DNA of 64,000 bases, taken from positions 249,062 through 313,061 of the forward strand of contig NZ_KI911471.1 of NCBI RefSeq assembly GCF_000514815.1, read 5' to 3'. A program made the position numbers and the translations under genes. The stretch is from Salinispora fenicalii (GTDB lineage Bacteria; Actinomycetota; Actinomycetes; Mycobacteriales; Micromonosporaceae). This document shows, one piece after another, positions 1 to 8,427 of this stretch. The notes below the pieces were generated by a model. The model saw nothing but the letters and a program-made list of their open reading frames with translations. It did no database searches and had not been told where the DNA came from. Position 1 is the stretch's first letter. Every line of letters starts with the position of its first letter.

Positions 1-592
1 CGCCGGCAGCGACGGCGGTCACCGTGGTGCTGGGCGGCAGAGCGACCGCGACCGGCGTACTGCGGTCAGCGAGAGTCCCATCACCCAACTGACCAAAGGA
101 GTTTTCGCCCCATGCCAGCACAGTGCCGGCAGAAGTCAACGCCACACTATGCTGGCGGCCAGCGGCGACAGCGGAGACCGCTACCCCTGCAGGCAGGGTG
201 ACCGCAACCGGCGTCAAGCTGTCAGCGCCAGTCCCATCACCCAACTGACCGCGCGAGTTGTCGCCCCAAGCAAGGACGGTGCCGGCGGCGGTCAAGGCCA
301 CACTGTGGGCGTCACCGGCGGCGACGGCAGTGGCGTCTGCGGGCAGGCTGACGGCGACAGGTGTGCTGCTGTTGGTGGTGGTCCCGTTGCCCAGTTCGCC
401 GAAGAAGTTACTGCCCCAGGCGAGGATGGTGTTCGAGGCGGCAACGGACGGTGCTGGCGTGTCCTGCGCGACGGCTGGCCACATGGTGACCGCCTGCGTG
501 AGCATCACCGCTGAGACCAGAAGGAACCAGCCGCTGATCGTCCGGCCTGCTCGGCCGGCGCCATCGCCTGCCCATCGGCAGAGTCTCCCCAC
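1..592 (-). CDS. RCC1-repeat secreted protein, N-terminal part
   Basis: The minus strand reads a GTG start with a GGAGG ribosome site about 9 bases upstream, then a basic stretch, a hydrophobic segment (GWFLLVSAVMLTQAV) and small residues, which looks like a signal peptide. After it come tandem repeats of about 50 residues with the pattern ILAWGSNFFGELGNGT / VLAWGDNSRGQLGDGT / VLAWGENSFGQLGDGT, alternating with AVAAGxxHSVALTxAG. This is the RCC1 (regulator of chromosome condensation) beta-propeller repeat, common in exported actinobacterial proteins of unknown binding target. The gene runs off the left edge, so propeller size and C-terminal domains are unknown. Confidence 0.88.
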   Translation of the reverse strand, partial: MGRLCRWAGDGAGRAGRTISGWFLLVSAVMLTQAVTMWPAVAQDTPAPSVAASNTILAWGSNFFGELGNGTTTNSSTPVAVSLPADATAVAAGDAHSVALTAAGTVLAWGDNSRGQLGDGTGADSLTPVAVTLPAGVAVSAVAAGRQHSVALTSAGTVLAWGENSFGQLGDGTLADRSTPVAVALPPSTTVTAVAAG

Positions 593-804
593 TGTTCCTA
601 CCTCCACGCCGGCGAAGACCGTCAATAGGGCAGGTGCAATTTTCCGTCAGCTATCGGCAGTATTGGTGGAGAAACACCCTCAATGAGGTATTCACCTTAC
701 GGCCGGTGTGCCGAGGAGGAAGCCCAGCCTCGGCGAGCAGCCCTCGGCAGCCACCCGGGTTAACCGTGGTGGTGACAGGGGTTGGGTCGCTGATTAGGCG
801 TAGA

Positions 805-1065
805 TCAGTCCAGGCCCATGATCTGCCGGGCCCGGGCGTGGAATTCGTCCTGGGCAGCCGACGGGGCGTCGAGGTCAACATGGTGCAGGTTGTAGTCGCT
901 GCCCGGTGTCGGATGCTCGTCGGGGTGAAACGCCGCTGTGTCGGCGTGACGTGCCACCCATTCGCGGTGCCAATCCCCGAGTTCGGTCAGGCGGTGGACC
1001 CGGTCGGCGGAGGGCCGGACCGGGCGGCGGCGCGGTCGGGGCATGCGCGGGTCAGGGCCTGTCAT
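805..1065 (-). CDS. Small protein of unknown function
   Basis: An 86-residue reading frame starts at ATG 1065 behind a GGATGAAG ribosome site and ends MGLD-stop. The N-terminus is proline and arginine rich (PRPRRRPVRP); the rest is mixed helical with conserved-looking HADTAAFHPDEH and NLHHVDLDAP segments rich in histidine and aspartate. I do not recognise the family. It is divergent from the gene at 1332, with a 266-base spacer that presumably carries both promoters. A longer in-frame start at 1146 exists but has no good ribosome site. Confidence 0.5.
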   Translation of the reverse strand: MTGPDPRMPRPRRRPVRPSADRVHRLTELGDWHREWVARHADTAAFHPDEHPTPGSDYNLHHVDLDAPSAAQDEFHARARQIMGLD

Positions 1066-1331
1066 AACCACTTCATCCTTCCCAGTCCGAACCAAGCATG
1101 GCGTACGTCTACCGAACCAGTCGCCGCCGGCGGCGGATGGGCCCATTGCCTCCCCTGTGGATGATCGACTTCATCGGCTATGGCCTGCTACCAGGGTAGA
1201 CGCTGTGGTGCCAGTTGGCACCGGCCATACCGATCGATGGATTTACGGTCGGGGTACGGGACGTGGCGGTCCGTGACACAAGCCTCCAGGCCGCTGCACC
1301 CGGACCCGTTGGCGAACGCGAAGGAGTAGTC

Positions 1332-1934
1332 ATGGAGCGCACACTCGATCCCGCGGCCGTTGGTACCCGCGCCGCAGAGATCCTGAGCCAGATGCAGGCT
1401 CATGATCTTTGGGAGCGGTTCACGACCAGCAGCATGAAGTACAGCCCGTGCTGGGCGACGTACACGGGCATGCCCTCGGTCAGCCGGTTCAACCTGGACT
1501 CGGACGGGCAGCCGCTGCTGGTCGAGGCCATGCGGGCGCTCGCACTCAAGGCTGCCGTGTTCGAGCTGTCGGGCGGCGACGAGCAGGCCGCCGAACTGTT
1601 GCTGCCGCTGCCTGTCGACGACATGCTCCACGCCGTCCTGGCCCAGCACACCGTCATGTCGTGGATCGAGCGCGATCTCGGGGTGTTGTTCCCGCACGAC
1701 ACCGACCTGGAGGACTTCACTTACACCCGTGGCTGCGTCACCGACGTGTACTACGCCGCGGCCGGCTGGGGCGAGCAGCCGCTGCGCTACTGGCTCGACT
1801 CCCGCGAGACCAACCGGCGCATCGCTCACCTCAACGAGCTGTACGGCGCCGTCGGCATCACGGCGGGCGGCCGGTCACACGACATCGACTTCGACACCAT
1901 GTTCACCGATGACCCCAAGCCGGCGGCCGTCTAG
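1332..1934 (+). CDS. Conserved-looking protein of unknown function
   Basis: A 200-residue protein starts at ATG 1332, 6 bases after AAGGAG, a strong site that decides the start over an upstream in-frame one. It is acidic and soluble, has no signal peptide or membrane segment, and shows an aromatic-rich centre (YSPCWATYTG, DFTYTRGCVTDVYYAAAGWG). I do not recognise the family. It converges with the unknown gene at 1931-2395, and the two overlap by 4 bases at their stops, so no terminator fits between them. Confidence 0.6.
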   Translation: MERTLDPAAVGTRAAEILSQMQAHDLWERFTTSSMKYSPCWATYTGMPSVSRFNLDSDGQPLLVEAMRALALKAAVFELSGGDEQAAELLLPLPVDDMLHAVLAQHTVMSWIERDLGVLFPHDTDLEDFTYTRGCVTDVYYAAAGWGEQPLRYWLDSRETNRRIAHLNELYGAVGITAGGRSHDIDFDTMFTDDPKPAAV

Positions 1935-2395
1935 ACCCTGGCCATTTCGACCGACAGCACCCGGCGCAGGATCTTCACAACCTCGCCGGGTGCGAACCTT
2001 TCCCCAGCAGCCCGCTCCAGCCGAGCCACCGTCCTGAAGATCCGATCCGGATCGGTACTCCGCAGATGCGCCACCACCCACGCACTCAGATCATCCAGCG
2101 AATCGGGCAGCACCAGCGCTTCCTCCGGTGGCTCAAAGACGTGCAAATTCGCCAGGTCGGGCACCCGCTCACCAGCCGACGCGTACGCCCCAGGCGGCAT
2201 CCCCACCCGGTACGGGTGCACGCACACCGGGGTCCCCGACGGGGTTGCCCGCCAGCCGAGCTGCCGATTGAACGCCAACTCGGTCGCCGGCCGGGCGACG
2301 ACATGGAACCGACCGGGCGCGAGCGTCTGCGCGGGGCAGATCCCGCACGTCTCCTCGCACCAGCGCTCCAGCGGACCGTCCCACTCCACTCCCAC
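1931..2395 (-). CDS. Protein of unknown function
   Basis: The frame ends VEMARV-stop at 1931 and stays open far upstream, but the region above about 2395 overlaps the divergent HD gene and has unnatural composition. I place the start at GTG 2395 (VGVEWDGPLERW), giving 154 residues; there is no clear ribosome site, so the start is weak. Visible features are a CEETCGICPAQ cysteine cluster (three cysteines in eight residues), a GRFHVVARP strand and a helical C-terminus. The cysteine spacing could bind metal, but no family is recognised. Confidence 0.5.
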   Translation of the reverse strand: MGVEWDGPLERWCEETCGICPAQTLAPGRFHVVARPATELAFNRQLGWRATPSGTPVCVHPYRVGMPPGAYASAGERVPDLANLHVFEPPEEALVLPDSLDDLSAWVVAHLRSTDPDRIFRTVARLERAAGERFAPGEVVKILRRVLSVEMARV

Positions 2396-2472
2396 ATCGT
2401 GCGGGCTGAACAGGAGGTATTGGCGATGACGATTCTCGCGCCGCCCCGGGCGCCGATCAGAACGCCCTGGCC

Positions 2473-3000
2473 GTGGCCAAGCAATGGTGCGCGGGGTGCA
2501 CGATCGACGACCGGCCTGCACTCACCCACGCCGCCAGAGTCGCCGTCACTGTCGGCGAACACCGACCTGACGTGGATGTCGATGTCGTGGCCGCCGCGCT
2601 GCTACATGACGCGCCCGAATTCGCGCCCATGTCCCTTAAGCTCGACCAATTCCTTGAGTACCGGTTCAGCCCGGAGGTCCGCCGACTGATTCGGGGCATG
2701 CAGTCCGAGCACGACGCCATGGACCGTGGAACGCCGTTCATCCCCGACCTCGCTGACAGCCACCTCATGCTGCTGTCAACAGCAGACATCGTGGCGCTGC
2801 GGTCGCTGCTGCGCCGAGCCGACCTATTCGGCGATGTCACGGCATTCTTCGCCCGCCGCCGCCCGCTGCTTGACCTGCTCGCCTTCTTCCACACCTACCA
2901 GCACACGAGCATCGGCGCCGTGCCCACAACCCTCAGCTTGGCCCTCGACGATGCCCTGGCCCACCTGGCCCAGGCAACGGCGACGGTCCCCAGGCCATGA
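2473..3000 (+). CDS. HD-domain phosphohydrolase-like protein
   Basis: The protein has the HD-domain layout seen in RelA/SpoT-type and nucleotidase HD proteins: LTHAARVAVTVGEH, then VVAAALLHDAPE (the HD pair), then a helical C-terminus with ADIVALRSLLRRADLFGD. HD proteins are metal-dependent phosphohydrolases; the substrate is unknown here. The stop overlaps the start of the kinase gene at 2997 (ATGA), so the two are translationally coupled. The start is odd: the only good ribosome site (AGGAGG, 2412-2417) precedes ATG 2426, which lies in another frame, while the HD frame is open upstream to that point but has only GTG 2473. Confidence 0.72.
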   Translation: MAKQWCAGCTIDDRPALTHAARVAVTVGEHRPDVDVDVVAAALLHDAPEFAPMSLKLDQFLEYRFSPEVRRLIRGMQSEHDAMDRGTPFIPDLADSHLMLLSTADIVALRSLLRRADLFGDVTAFFARRRPLLDLLAFFHTYQHTSIGAVPTTLSLALDDALAHLAQATATVPRP

Positions 3001-3947
3001 GCCCACTCAATGCGCCCCAGCTCGACGCGGTCTGCGAGGACCTGTGTCAGCGTGCCGGCCTCGCCATCCCCACCATGCGTGCGGCTATCCGGGTATGGGA
3101 ACTGTCCGGAGTGCAACGGCTCACCTTGGTCGACGGCCACACCGTGATCGTCAAATACGCCATGGCGCCGTACATGGGGGAGGCCCAGGTACTGACGGCC
3201 GCAGCCCACGCCGGTGTGCCCGTGCCCGCCGTACACGCCGCAACAATCCACAACAACCGGCTGATCATGATCGTGGAAGATCTCGGAGAGCCCGTCCGCG
3301 AGCCCAATGACATCGACGGTGCCGCAGCTGCCGTAGCCTTGCATCAATCGACGATCGAGCCCGGTGGCCTGCCCGTGTGGGGCGAAGCCCAACTCGCAGA
3401 CATCCCGTCCAGTGCGGTCGCACTGCTGACCGGATTGCGCGCCGGTGGCCGGTTCGCCACCGCTGTGGACCTCCTGCGGCCCCTGGAACTTCTCGCTAGG
3501 GATGCCCCACGCCTGGCGGCCGGTGCCGAAACCCCGCCGTTCGGCGTCGTGCACGGCGAGTTCCACCCCACCGCGCTGCACATCGGGAGTGCCGGCCTAC
3601 GCGTGATTGACTTCGCCATGGCCTTTGTCGGACCAGGCATCTTCGACCTCGCGGCCTGGCAAGGAACCCGACAGCCATCCGATCCCGCCCGAATCGACAG
3701 CCAGCTCCACGCCTACATCAACGCGGGTGGTGACCCACGTGTGCTCGACCCTCGCGGCGGACGACCCGCCGGTGTCTGGGCACTGGGCTGGCACCGCCTC
3801 TGGAGCACCGCATGGTTTCTACGCCAAGCCACTGGCGCCGCCAATGACAGCGATGACGTCCGCGTGGAACAGATCATCCGCCGACAGGTCACCAGCGCAG
3901 CCCGGCTGCTGAGTGACGACGAGCGCGCAGCCGGGAGGAGCGCTTGA
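2997..3947 (+). CDS. APH/choline-kinase-fold phosphotransferase
   Basis: A 316-residue protein of the aminoglycoside phosphotransferase superfamily. Visible motifs are a strand carrying the ATP lysine (HTVIVKYA), a Brenner-like catalytic loop HGEFHP (usual form HGDLHPxN, here with Glu for Asp and no Asn at the last position) and the metal-binding IDFAMAFVGPG (usual IDWE/D). The altered catalytic loop makes ordinary antibiotic kinase activity uncertain. It overlaps the HD gene by 4 bases, so the pair probably works on one phosphorylated small molecule: a kinase with a phosphohydrolase. A perfect 20-bp-stem hairpin follows about 45 bases downstream. Confidence 0.75.
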   Translation: MSPLNAPQLDAVCEDLCQRAGLAIPTMRAAIRVWELSGVQRLTLVDGHTVIVKYAMAPYMGEAQVLTAAAHAGVPVPAVHAATIHNNRLIMIVEDLGEPVREPNDIDGAAAAVALHQSTIEPGGLPVWGEAQLADIPSSAVALLTGLRAGGRFATAVDLLRPLELLARDAPRLAAGAETPPFGVVHGEFHPTALHIGSAGLRVIDFAMAFVGPGIFDLAAWQGTRQPSDPARIDSQLHAYINAGGDPRVLDPRGGRPAGVWALGWHRLWSTAWFLRQATGAANDSDDVRVEQIIRRQVTSAARLLSDDERAAGRSA

Positions 3948-3991
3948 GCAGGGGCCGAAAGGTGGGCTGGCCGCCCAGCCTGGGACTGAAG

Positions 3992-4034
3992 AACCAGTTC
4001 TCGGTGATGCCGCCGGCATCACCGAGAACTGGTT
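3992..4034. terminator. Perfect 20-bp-stem hairpin downstream of the HD-kinase operon
   Basis: The left arm begins AACCAGTTCTCGGTGATG and is followed, after a 3-base GCC loop, by its exact complement. No T-tract follows, which is usual for high-GC actinomycete terminators. It is 45 bases past the kinase stop and the next gene is a broken one, so a terminator role is inferred. Confidence 0.6.
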
Positions 4035-4154
4035 GCATTCGCGCCGCCGGCCGCCGGGACCGAGTCTCGCCTCGCTTCGGCCGCCGTTTGGGAGTCGCTG
4101 CAAGACGTGGCTACTGGGATAGGAGTGGCATAACGTGTGGGGTAGCTTTCGGCC

Positions 4155-4277
4155 ATGGCTACGGCGCAGGCGAAGGCTGGTCGCCGCGAGTGGACCGGGC
4201 TCGCGGTACTCGTCATGGTGACACTGATCATCAGCATGGACCTGACCGTGCGTGGCCGGAGGCATCGACCCGGTTGA
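4155..4277 (+). pseudogene. MFS transporter, N-terminal stub only
   Basis: ATG 4155 opens a frame whose first 32 residues (AGRREWTGLAVLVMVTL, then IISMDLTV) match the cytoplasmic lead and first membrane segment of DHA2-type drug exporters, and closely resemble the start of the broken exporter at 54507 (AGRREWAGLAVLALPTL). After Val-32 the sequence turns to RGRRHRPG and stops. The other 13 or so membrane segments are absent, so this is a deletion stub joined to unrelated DNA upstream of the thioesterase. Confidence 0.72.
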
Positions 4278-4416
4278 CCTCGCCCCGCGCCCGCCCACGG
4301 GTACGCCGAGGCGTTCTGCTGGACGCCGACTCGGCGGTCGCGTCGGCACGGAAGTATCTCGCTCCAAACCTCCCGCTGCGGGGATATCCGCAGCGCCGAT
4401 CCGCAAGGGACCAGTG

Positions 4417-5211
4417 ATGACGGCAACGTTTGAGAGCGACCTCTGGGTACGGCGATTCCATCCGGCGCCGTCCAGCGCGATCCGGCTGGTGGCGCTGCCG
4501 CACGCCGGCGGTTCGGCCAGCTACCTGTTTCCGGTCTCCAAGGCCCTCTCACCCTCCGTTGACGTGCTGGCGATCCAGTACCCGGGCCGGCAGGACCGCC
4601 AGCATGAGCCGGTGCTGGATTCGGTCACCGACCTCGCCGACGGGGTGTTCAACGCGCTGCGGCCGTGGCTGGACCGGCCGGTGGCGCTCTTCGGCCACAG
4701 CATGGGCGCGGTGCTCGCCTACGAAGTGGGGCTGCGCCTGCAACTGCGGACGGGCCGGGCGCCGCGGCGACTGTTCGTCTCCGGCCGCCGGGCTCCGTCC
4801 CGGGTCCGTGCCGAGCGGTACGTGCACACCCAGGACGACGCCGGGGTGCTGCGGGAACTGGCCCGGCTCAGTGGCTCGGACCCGCGGCTGCTGGCCGACC
4901 CGGAGCTGCTACCGATGATCCTGCCCGCGGTGCGGGGGGACTACAAGGCGGTGGAGACCTACCGAGCTGACCCGGATCAGCGGCTGGACGCCCCGATCAC
5001 CGTGCTCACCGGCGACGCCGACCCGTTGACCACCCTGGACGAGGCGCACGACTGGTGTCGGCACACCACCGCTGACTGCGACGTTCGGGTGTACCCCGGC
5101 GGGCACTTTTATCTCAACGACCATGTCGGCGACGTAATCCGGCTGATCGGGGCCGAGTTGGAGCGGCTGCCGCCCAGCGAGCCGACCAGACCCACCACGC
5201 CGGGTCACTAG
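4417..5211 (+). CDS. Type II (external) thioesterase of PKS/NRPS systems
   Basis: A 264-residue alpha/beta hydrolase of the GrsT/RifR family, which removes aberrant acyl groups from carrier proteins. It shows the family N-terminus VALPHAGGSASYLFP, the YPGRQDR motif, the nucleophile elbow GHSMG (Ser about 95), the LTGDADP acid region and the catalytic GGHFYL histidine. ATG 4417 follows AAGGGA. No PKS or NRPS gene lies beside it; instead it sits between an exporter stub and an ABC ATPase stub, so it is probably a leftover of another cluster, though it is intact and could edit the enediyne PKS 25 kb away. Confidence 0.9.
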   Translation: MTATFESDLWVRRFHPAPSSAIRLVALPHAGGSASYLFPVSKALSPSVDVLAIQYPGRQDRQHEPVLDSVTDLADGVFNALRPWLDRPVALFGHSMGAVLAYEVGLRLQLRTGRAPRRLFVSGRRAPSRVRAERYVHTQDDAGVLRELARLSGSDPRLLADPELLPMILPAVRGDYKAVETYRADPDQRLDAPITVLTGDADPLTTLDEAHDWCRHTTADCDVRVYPGGHFYLNDHVGDVIRLIGAELERLPPSEPTRPTTPGH

Positions 5212-5294
5212 CTCCATGGCGTGGCGGCCGCTCGATCCACACCGTGCACACGTACCCACCGCCGATCGGCGGCGTTTGCTGCGGGGAGCATGAG

Positions 5295-5435
5295 GTGAAC
5301 AGGAATCAGGACCGGCGGACGTCGGTCGACGGCGTCGACGCGGTACGGCTGGACGACGTGCGCAGGACGTACGGGCGTGGCGGCAACCAGGTGCAGGCGC
5401 TGCGGGGCGTCACGATGAGCTGTACCCGGGGTAGG
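5295..5435 (+). pseudogene. ABC transporter ATP-binding protein, N-terminal stub
   Basis: From GTG 5295 the frame reads VDAVRLDDVRRTYGRGG then QVQALRGVTMS, which is the opening of a MacB/LolD-type ATPase (LxxVxRxYG...VxALxGVxL). In such proteins the Walker A loop should follow within about 15 residues, but here the sequence changes to CTRGRVTSPRC and stops at 5486 without any Walker A, signature or Walker B motif. The gene is cut off just before the mraY block on the other strand. Confidence 0.7.
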
Positions 5436-5498
5436 GTCACCTCGCCCAGGTGTACGAGTGTCCCAGTTCAGGGTGTATTTGGATGAGGTCGCATGGCT

Positions 5499-6602
5499 TT
5501 AGCCAACGGCCGCCAGGTAGTCCGAGTAGAATACTCCTAGGCCCATCGCCAGGCAGACACCGGCCACGGTCCAGAACCGGACCACAATGTTGACTTCGCT
5601 CCAGCCGCCCAGTTCGAAGTGGTGGTGCAGCGGCACCATCCGGAAGACCCGCTTCCCGGTGGTGCGGAACGAGACAATCTGGATCACCCAGGTGACGGTG
5701 ATGATGACGAAGAGACCGCCGATCAGGATCGACAGCAGCGTGGTGCGGGTTGCCACCGCGAGTCCGCCGATCAGGGCGCCGAGCCCGAGCGCGCCGACGT
5801 CGCCCATGAAGATCCGCGCCGGGGACGTGTTCCACCACAGAAAGCCCACGCAGGCGGCGGCGGCCGCAGCCGCGATCATGGCTATTTCTAGCGGATCACG
5901 GACCTGGTAGCAGTAGTCGTTCGTCCGGACGTACGCCTCGTCGGCGCACCAGTGCCGGTACTGCCAGAACCCGATCAGCGCGTATGCGCCAAGCACCAGG
6001 GCGGACACGCCGGTGGCCAGGCCGTCGAGGCCGTCAGTGAGATTCACGCCGTTCGACATCGCCGTGATCACGAATACGAACACCATCACCGAGCCAACCT
6101 TGCCGACGTCGAGCCAGCTAATGTCTCGGACGAATGAGATGTGCTCGCTGGCCACGGTCTCGCCGTTCGAGCTCGCCACGTAGAGCGCGGCGACGCCAAA
6201 TCCGGTGCCGATGATCGCCTGGCCGAGCAGTTTACCCCTGGCGGACAGGCCGTCGGAGTTGCGCTGGCGGACCTTGATGAAGTCGTCGACGAAGCCGAGC
6301 GCGCCGCAGAAGACGAAGAGGCCGAGCAGGACGAGGGCCGTCATGGTCGGCTTCACCTGCGCGATTTGCCCCTCGGGCAGCGTGACCAGTGCTAGATGCC
6401 CGGCGACGTAGGCGATGACCGTCGCCACGATGAACACGACGCCACCCATCGCCGGGGTGCCCTTCTTGCCCTCGTTCGAGGCGAGGCCGAGGGAGCGGAT
6501 CGGCTGTCCGGCCTTGAGCGCGGTGAATACTCGGATCGCCACCGGCGTGCCGAACAGGGAAATGATGAACGCGACCGCAGCCGCGACGACGACCGCCCTC
6601 AT
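5499..6602 (-). CDS. mraY: MraY phospho-N-acetylmuramoyl-pentapeptide transferase, stand-alone copy
   Basis: A complete 367-residue polytopic membrane enzyme. It transfers phospho-MurNAc-pentapeptide from UDP to undecaprenyl phosphate, making lipid I. The catalytic landmarks are present: GFVDDFIKV (Asp about 106-107), NLTDGLDGLA (about 187-196), FMGDVGAL (Asp about 265) and HHHFELGGW (about 325). About ten hydrophobic segments are visible. No dcw-type neighbour (murE, murF, murD, ftsW) is present; it is flanked by broken genes on both sides. Either this is a second copy, for example a target-duplication resistance gene against a MraY inhibitor, or the dcw cluster has been split. Activity is very likely; the special role is inference. 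Confidence 0.92.
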   Translation of the reverse strand: MRAVVVAAAVAFIISLFGTPVAIRVFTALKAGQPIRSLGLASNEGKKGTPAMGGVVFIVATVIAYVAGHLALVTLPEGQIAQVKPTMTALVLLGLFVFCGALGFVDDFIKVRQRNSDGLSARGKLLGQAIIGTGFGVAALYVASSNGETVASEHISFVRDISWLDVGKVGSVMVFVFVITAMSNGVNLTDGLDGLATGVSALVLGAYALIGFWQYRHWCADEAYVRTNDYCYQVRDPLEIAMIAAAAAAACVGFLWWNTSPARIFMGDVGALGLGALIGGLAVATRTTLLSILIGGLFVIITVTWVIQIVSFRTTGKRVFRMVPLHHHFELGGWSEVNIVVRFWTVAGVCLAMGLGVFYSDYLAAVG

Positions 6603-6805
6603 GGGCGAGCCTCGACGAGATCAGCGTCTCGCACGGCATTCCCATTGTGCGACGGCCGAGGTCGTACTCGGACAGTCCATTGAGCTTGCACGGCGCCGGG
6701 CGAATCAACCGGAGCTTGCCGTGCCGGCAGTCCCTTCGCGAATTCATCGGTCACGGGACACGAGCTTGCCATCCGACAGCGAGCGAAGAACACTCGGGAC
6801 CCCGG

Positions 6806-7303
6806 TCAGGTCACGTGCTCGTAGAGCACCCCGTGCTTGCTCCGCATGAGGGCTTCGATCGACGCGGCGAGGTTGGCGTCGTGCACCAGCAGCCCCAGTT
6901 CGATGTCGGTGTTCTCGGCGCTGTAGGAGAAGTTCACGCGGGTAAGCAGCGTGATCATGCGGTCGACGACGATGAACTTGGCGTGGCTGACCAGCGGATG
7001 GTGGCCTCCGGGCGAGGTCAGCGTCCGGAGTACGGTCGCCTTCGGTAGCTGGGCCGCGACGGCCGTCGGGGAGCCGGCGTGGGCGCCGAGGTACACCATG
7101 ACGCTCAGGCCCGGTCGCACTGCTGCGCTCCTGAGGGCAGTCCACATGCTTGAGTGCGGCGTGAAGTTGAAGCTAGAGCAGACGATCGACATCCGTGCGT
7201 CGTCGATGATGCGCTGAGCTTCGCTGGTGAGACGGCCGGTCGTGGCTTCGGCGCCGGGCATGGTCCAGACAGGGGAGATGGCAGTCCGGACGGATCGTGC
7301 CAC
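6806..7303 (-). pseudogene. Phospholipase D-family protein, N-terminally truncated (DrmC-like)
   Basis: The last 165 residues of a PLD-superfamily protein are readable. They contain one HxK motif (VSHAKFIVVD) followed by a NFSYSAENTDIELGLLVHD stretch, where PLD nucleases normally carry the Asn and acidic residues after HKD. The wording SAENTxIELG resembles DrmC, the PLD-like component of DISARM defence systems; that link is from memory. Family members have a second half about 80-100 residues longer at the N-terminus; here the sequence above 7303 is in another frame and overlaps an exporter fragment. No other DISARM gene is seen, so this is likely dead. Confidence 0.55.
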
Positions 7304-7329
7304 GGCGGGCCGCGTGTACTTCTTTCAGC

Positions 7330-7748
7330 GCCTGGCCCGTGGTGCCGCCCGCTCGTAGGACGGTGGCTGCGCTGGCTCGCTGGGTTCGACGTGTCGCTGG
7401 TGGGTGATCAGGTCTATTTCGTGGCGTTGGCCTGGACCGTTGCCCAGGTTGCCGGCGCCAGTGGGGCCGGATTGGTCTTGGCCACCGCGTCGGTGTCCCG
7501 GCTGGTGCTACTCCTGCTGGGCGGGGCGGTGGTGGACCGATGGGGTGCGCGGCGGCTGCTGCTCGGCAGCGACACGCTGCGCTGCGCGGTGCTGCCTGGC
7601 AACAGTGGCGGTGTCCCCGCTCGGCCGTCTTCCCCGCGCTGGCCTGCTCGTTGGCCCACTCGCCGTGCTGACCGGGGGCGCGCTCACCGCCGGGTTCGCC
7701 GCTCTGTCGAGCCCGGCGCTGCGCCGTGCCGTGCTCGTCGCGCATTGA
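7330..7748 (+). pseudogene. MFS transporter fragment with frameshift
   Basis: One frame reads WLAGFDVSLVGDQVYFVALAW through SRLVLLLLGGAVVDRWGARR and LLLGSDTLRCAVL, the first three membrane segments of a DHA3-type MFS exporter including the DRxGxRR loop. Near 7600 it shifts, and the next part (SPLGRLPRAGLL, LVGPLAVLTGGALTAGFAAL) continues in another frame to a stop at 7748. There is no proper start, the N-terminus abuts the PLD remnant and the C-terminal two thirds are missing. Hence it is a decayed fragment. Confidence 0.7.
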
Positions 7749-7766
7749 CCCTGCTAGCGGCGGTGC

Positions 7767-8159
7767 CTACTTCCGATCCAGGACGTACTCAGCCCAGCTG
7801 CTGGGCGTCTCCGAAACTCGGACAGCCGTCAGTCGACCCCCTACTGAATCCGTCAGGTGATCTTCCAGCCATCGCGCCAGATGACGCGCCAACTGCTCAC
7901 TGGTTGGTGGTACATCTTCACCCAGCACTTCATTTAGGTATCGATGATCGAAATTGCTTTTGATGTACTGTTTGAATGGATCCAGGTTGCCGAAGTCGGT
8001 AACAAATCCGGGCCCAGTCAGTGAGTCATCCTCGAGTATGATCTCAACGGTGTAGGTGTGCCCGTGCAGGCGACCGCACTTGTGACCCTCGGGTAGCCCC
8101 GGTAGGCAGTGCGCAGCACTGAACGTGAACTGTTTCCCGATTCGCCACATATCGCTCAC
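7767..8159 (-). CDS. 6-pyruvoyl-tetrahydropterin synthase / QueD family
   Basis: A 130-residue zinc enzyme of the T-fold PTPS/QueD family, which converts dihydroneopterin triphosphate to 6-pyruvoyl-tetrahydropterin or 6-carboxy-tetrahydropterin (first steps to preQ0). The zinc histidines sit in FSAAHCLPG and GRLHGHTY; the catalytic cysteine is in HKCGRLHGH; a DFGNL and DHRYLN follow, and SETPSSWAEY is the substrate Glu region. GTG 8159 follows GGAGAG; ATG 8150 and GTG 8189 are alternatives. No queC, queE or folE neighbour is seen, so pathway use is unclear. Confidence 0.85.
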   Translation of the reverse strand: MSDMWRIGKQFTFSAAHCLPGLPEGHKCGRLHGHTYTVEIILEDDSLTGPGFVTDFGNLDPFKQYIKSNFDHRYLNEVLGEDVPPTSEQLARHLARWLEDHLTDSVGGRLTAVRVSETPSSWAEYVLDRK

Positions 8160-8407
8160 CGTCTCTCCGGTTCGGTCGGCTTGAGTCACGCTCCCGACCC
8201 TTGTTCGCGGCAGACTTCACAGCTCGTACGGCGAGTTCCCGCTCAACGCCGCCTCAATCGTGACCACCGTGAGTGTCGCCGCCGTTGCCCTACCCGGCGG
8301 TGGGGTGCTCGACGCGTCGGCACGTCCAGCGACACGATCGACTCCGTACGCGCACTGACGAATACCGGTACAGCATTCATTGAACTCAGGGGTTCAGTGT
8401 TCCATAA

Positions 8408-8427
8408 GGTGAACTGAATGGTTCACC
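8408..8427. promoter_or_regulatory. Palindromic operator over the start of the ArsR-WYL chimera
   Basis: GGTGAAC-N6-GTTCACC is a perfect 7+7 inverted repeat whose spacer contains the ATG at 8418. A related, looser copy, TGAAC-TCAGG-GGTTCA, lies about 10 bases upstream. ArsR-type regulators bind such dyads near their own start, so autoregulation of the parent ArsR gene is inferred. Confidence 0.5.

Noticed and set aside
6806..7303. Intact DISARM or other defence system
   Set aside because: Only one truncated PLD-type fragment is present; no helicase, methylase or other component is nearby.
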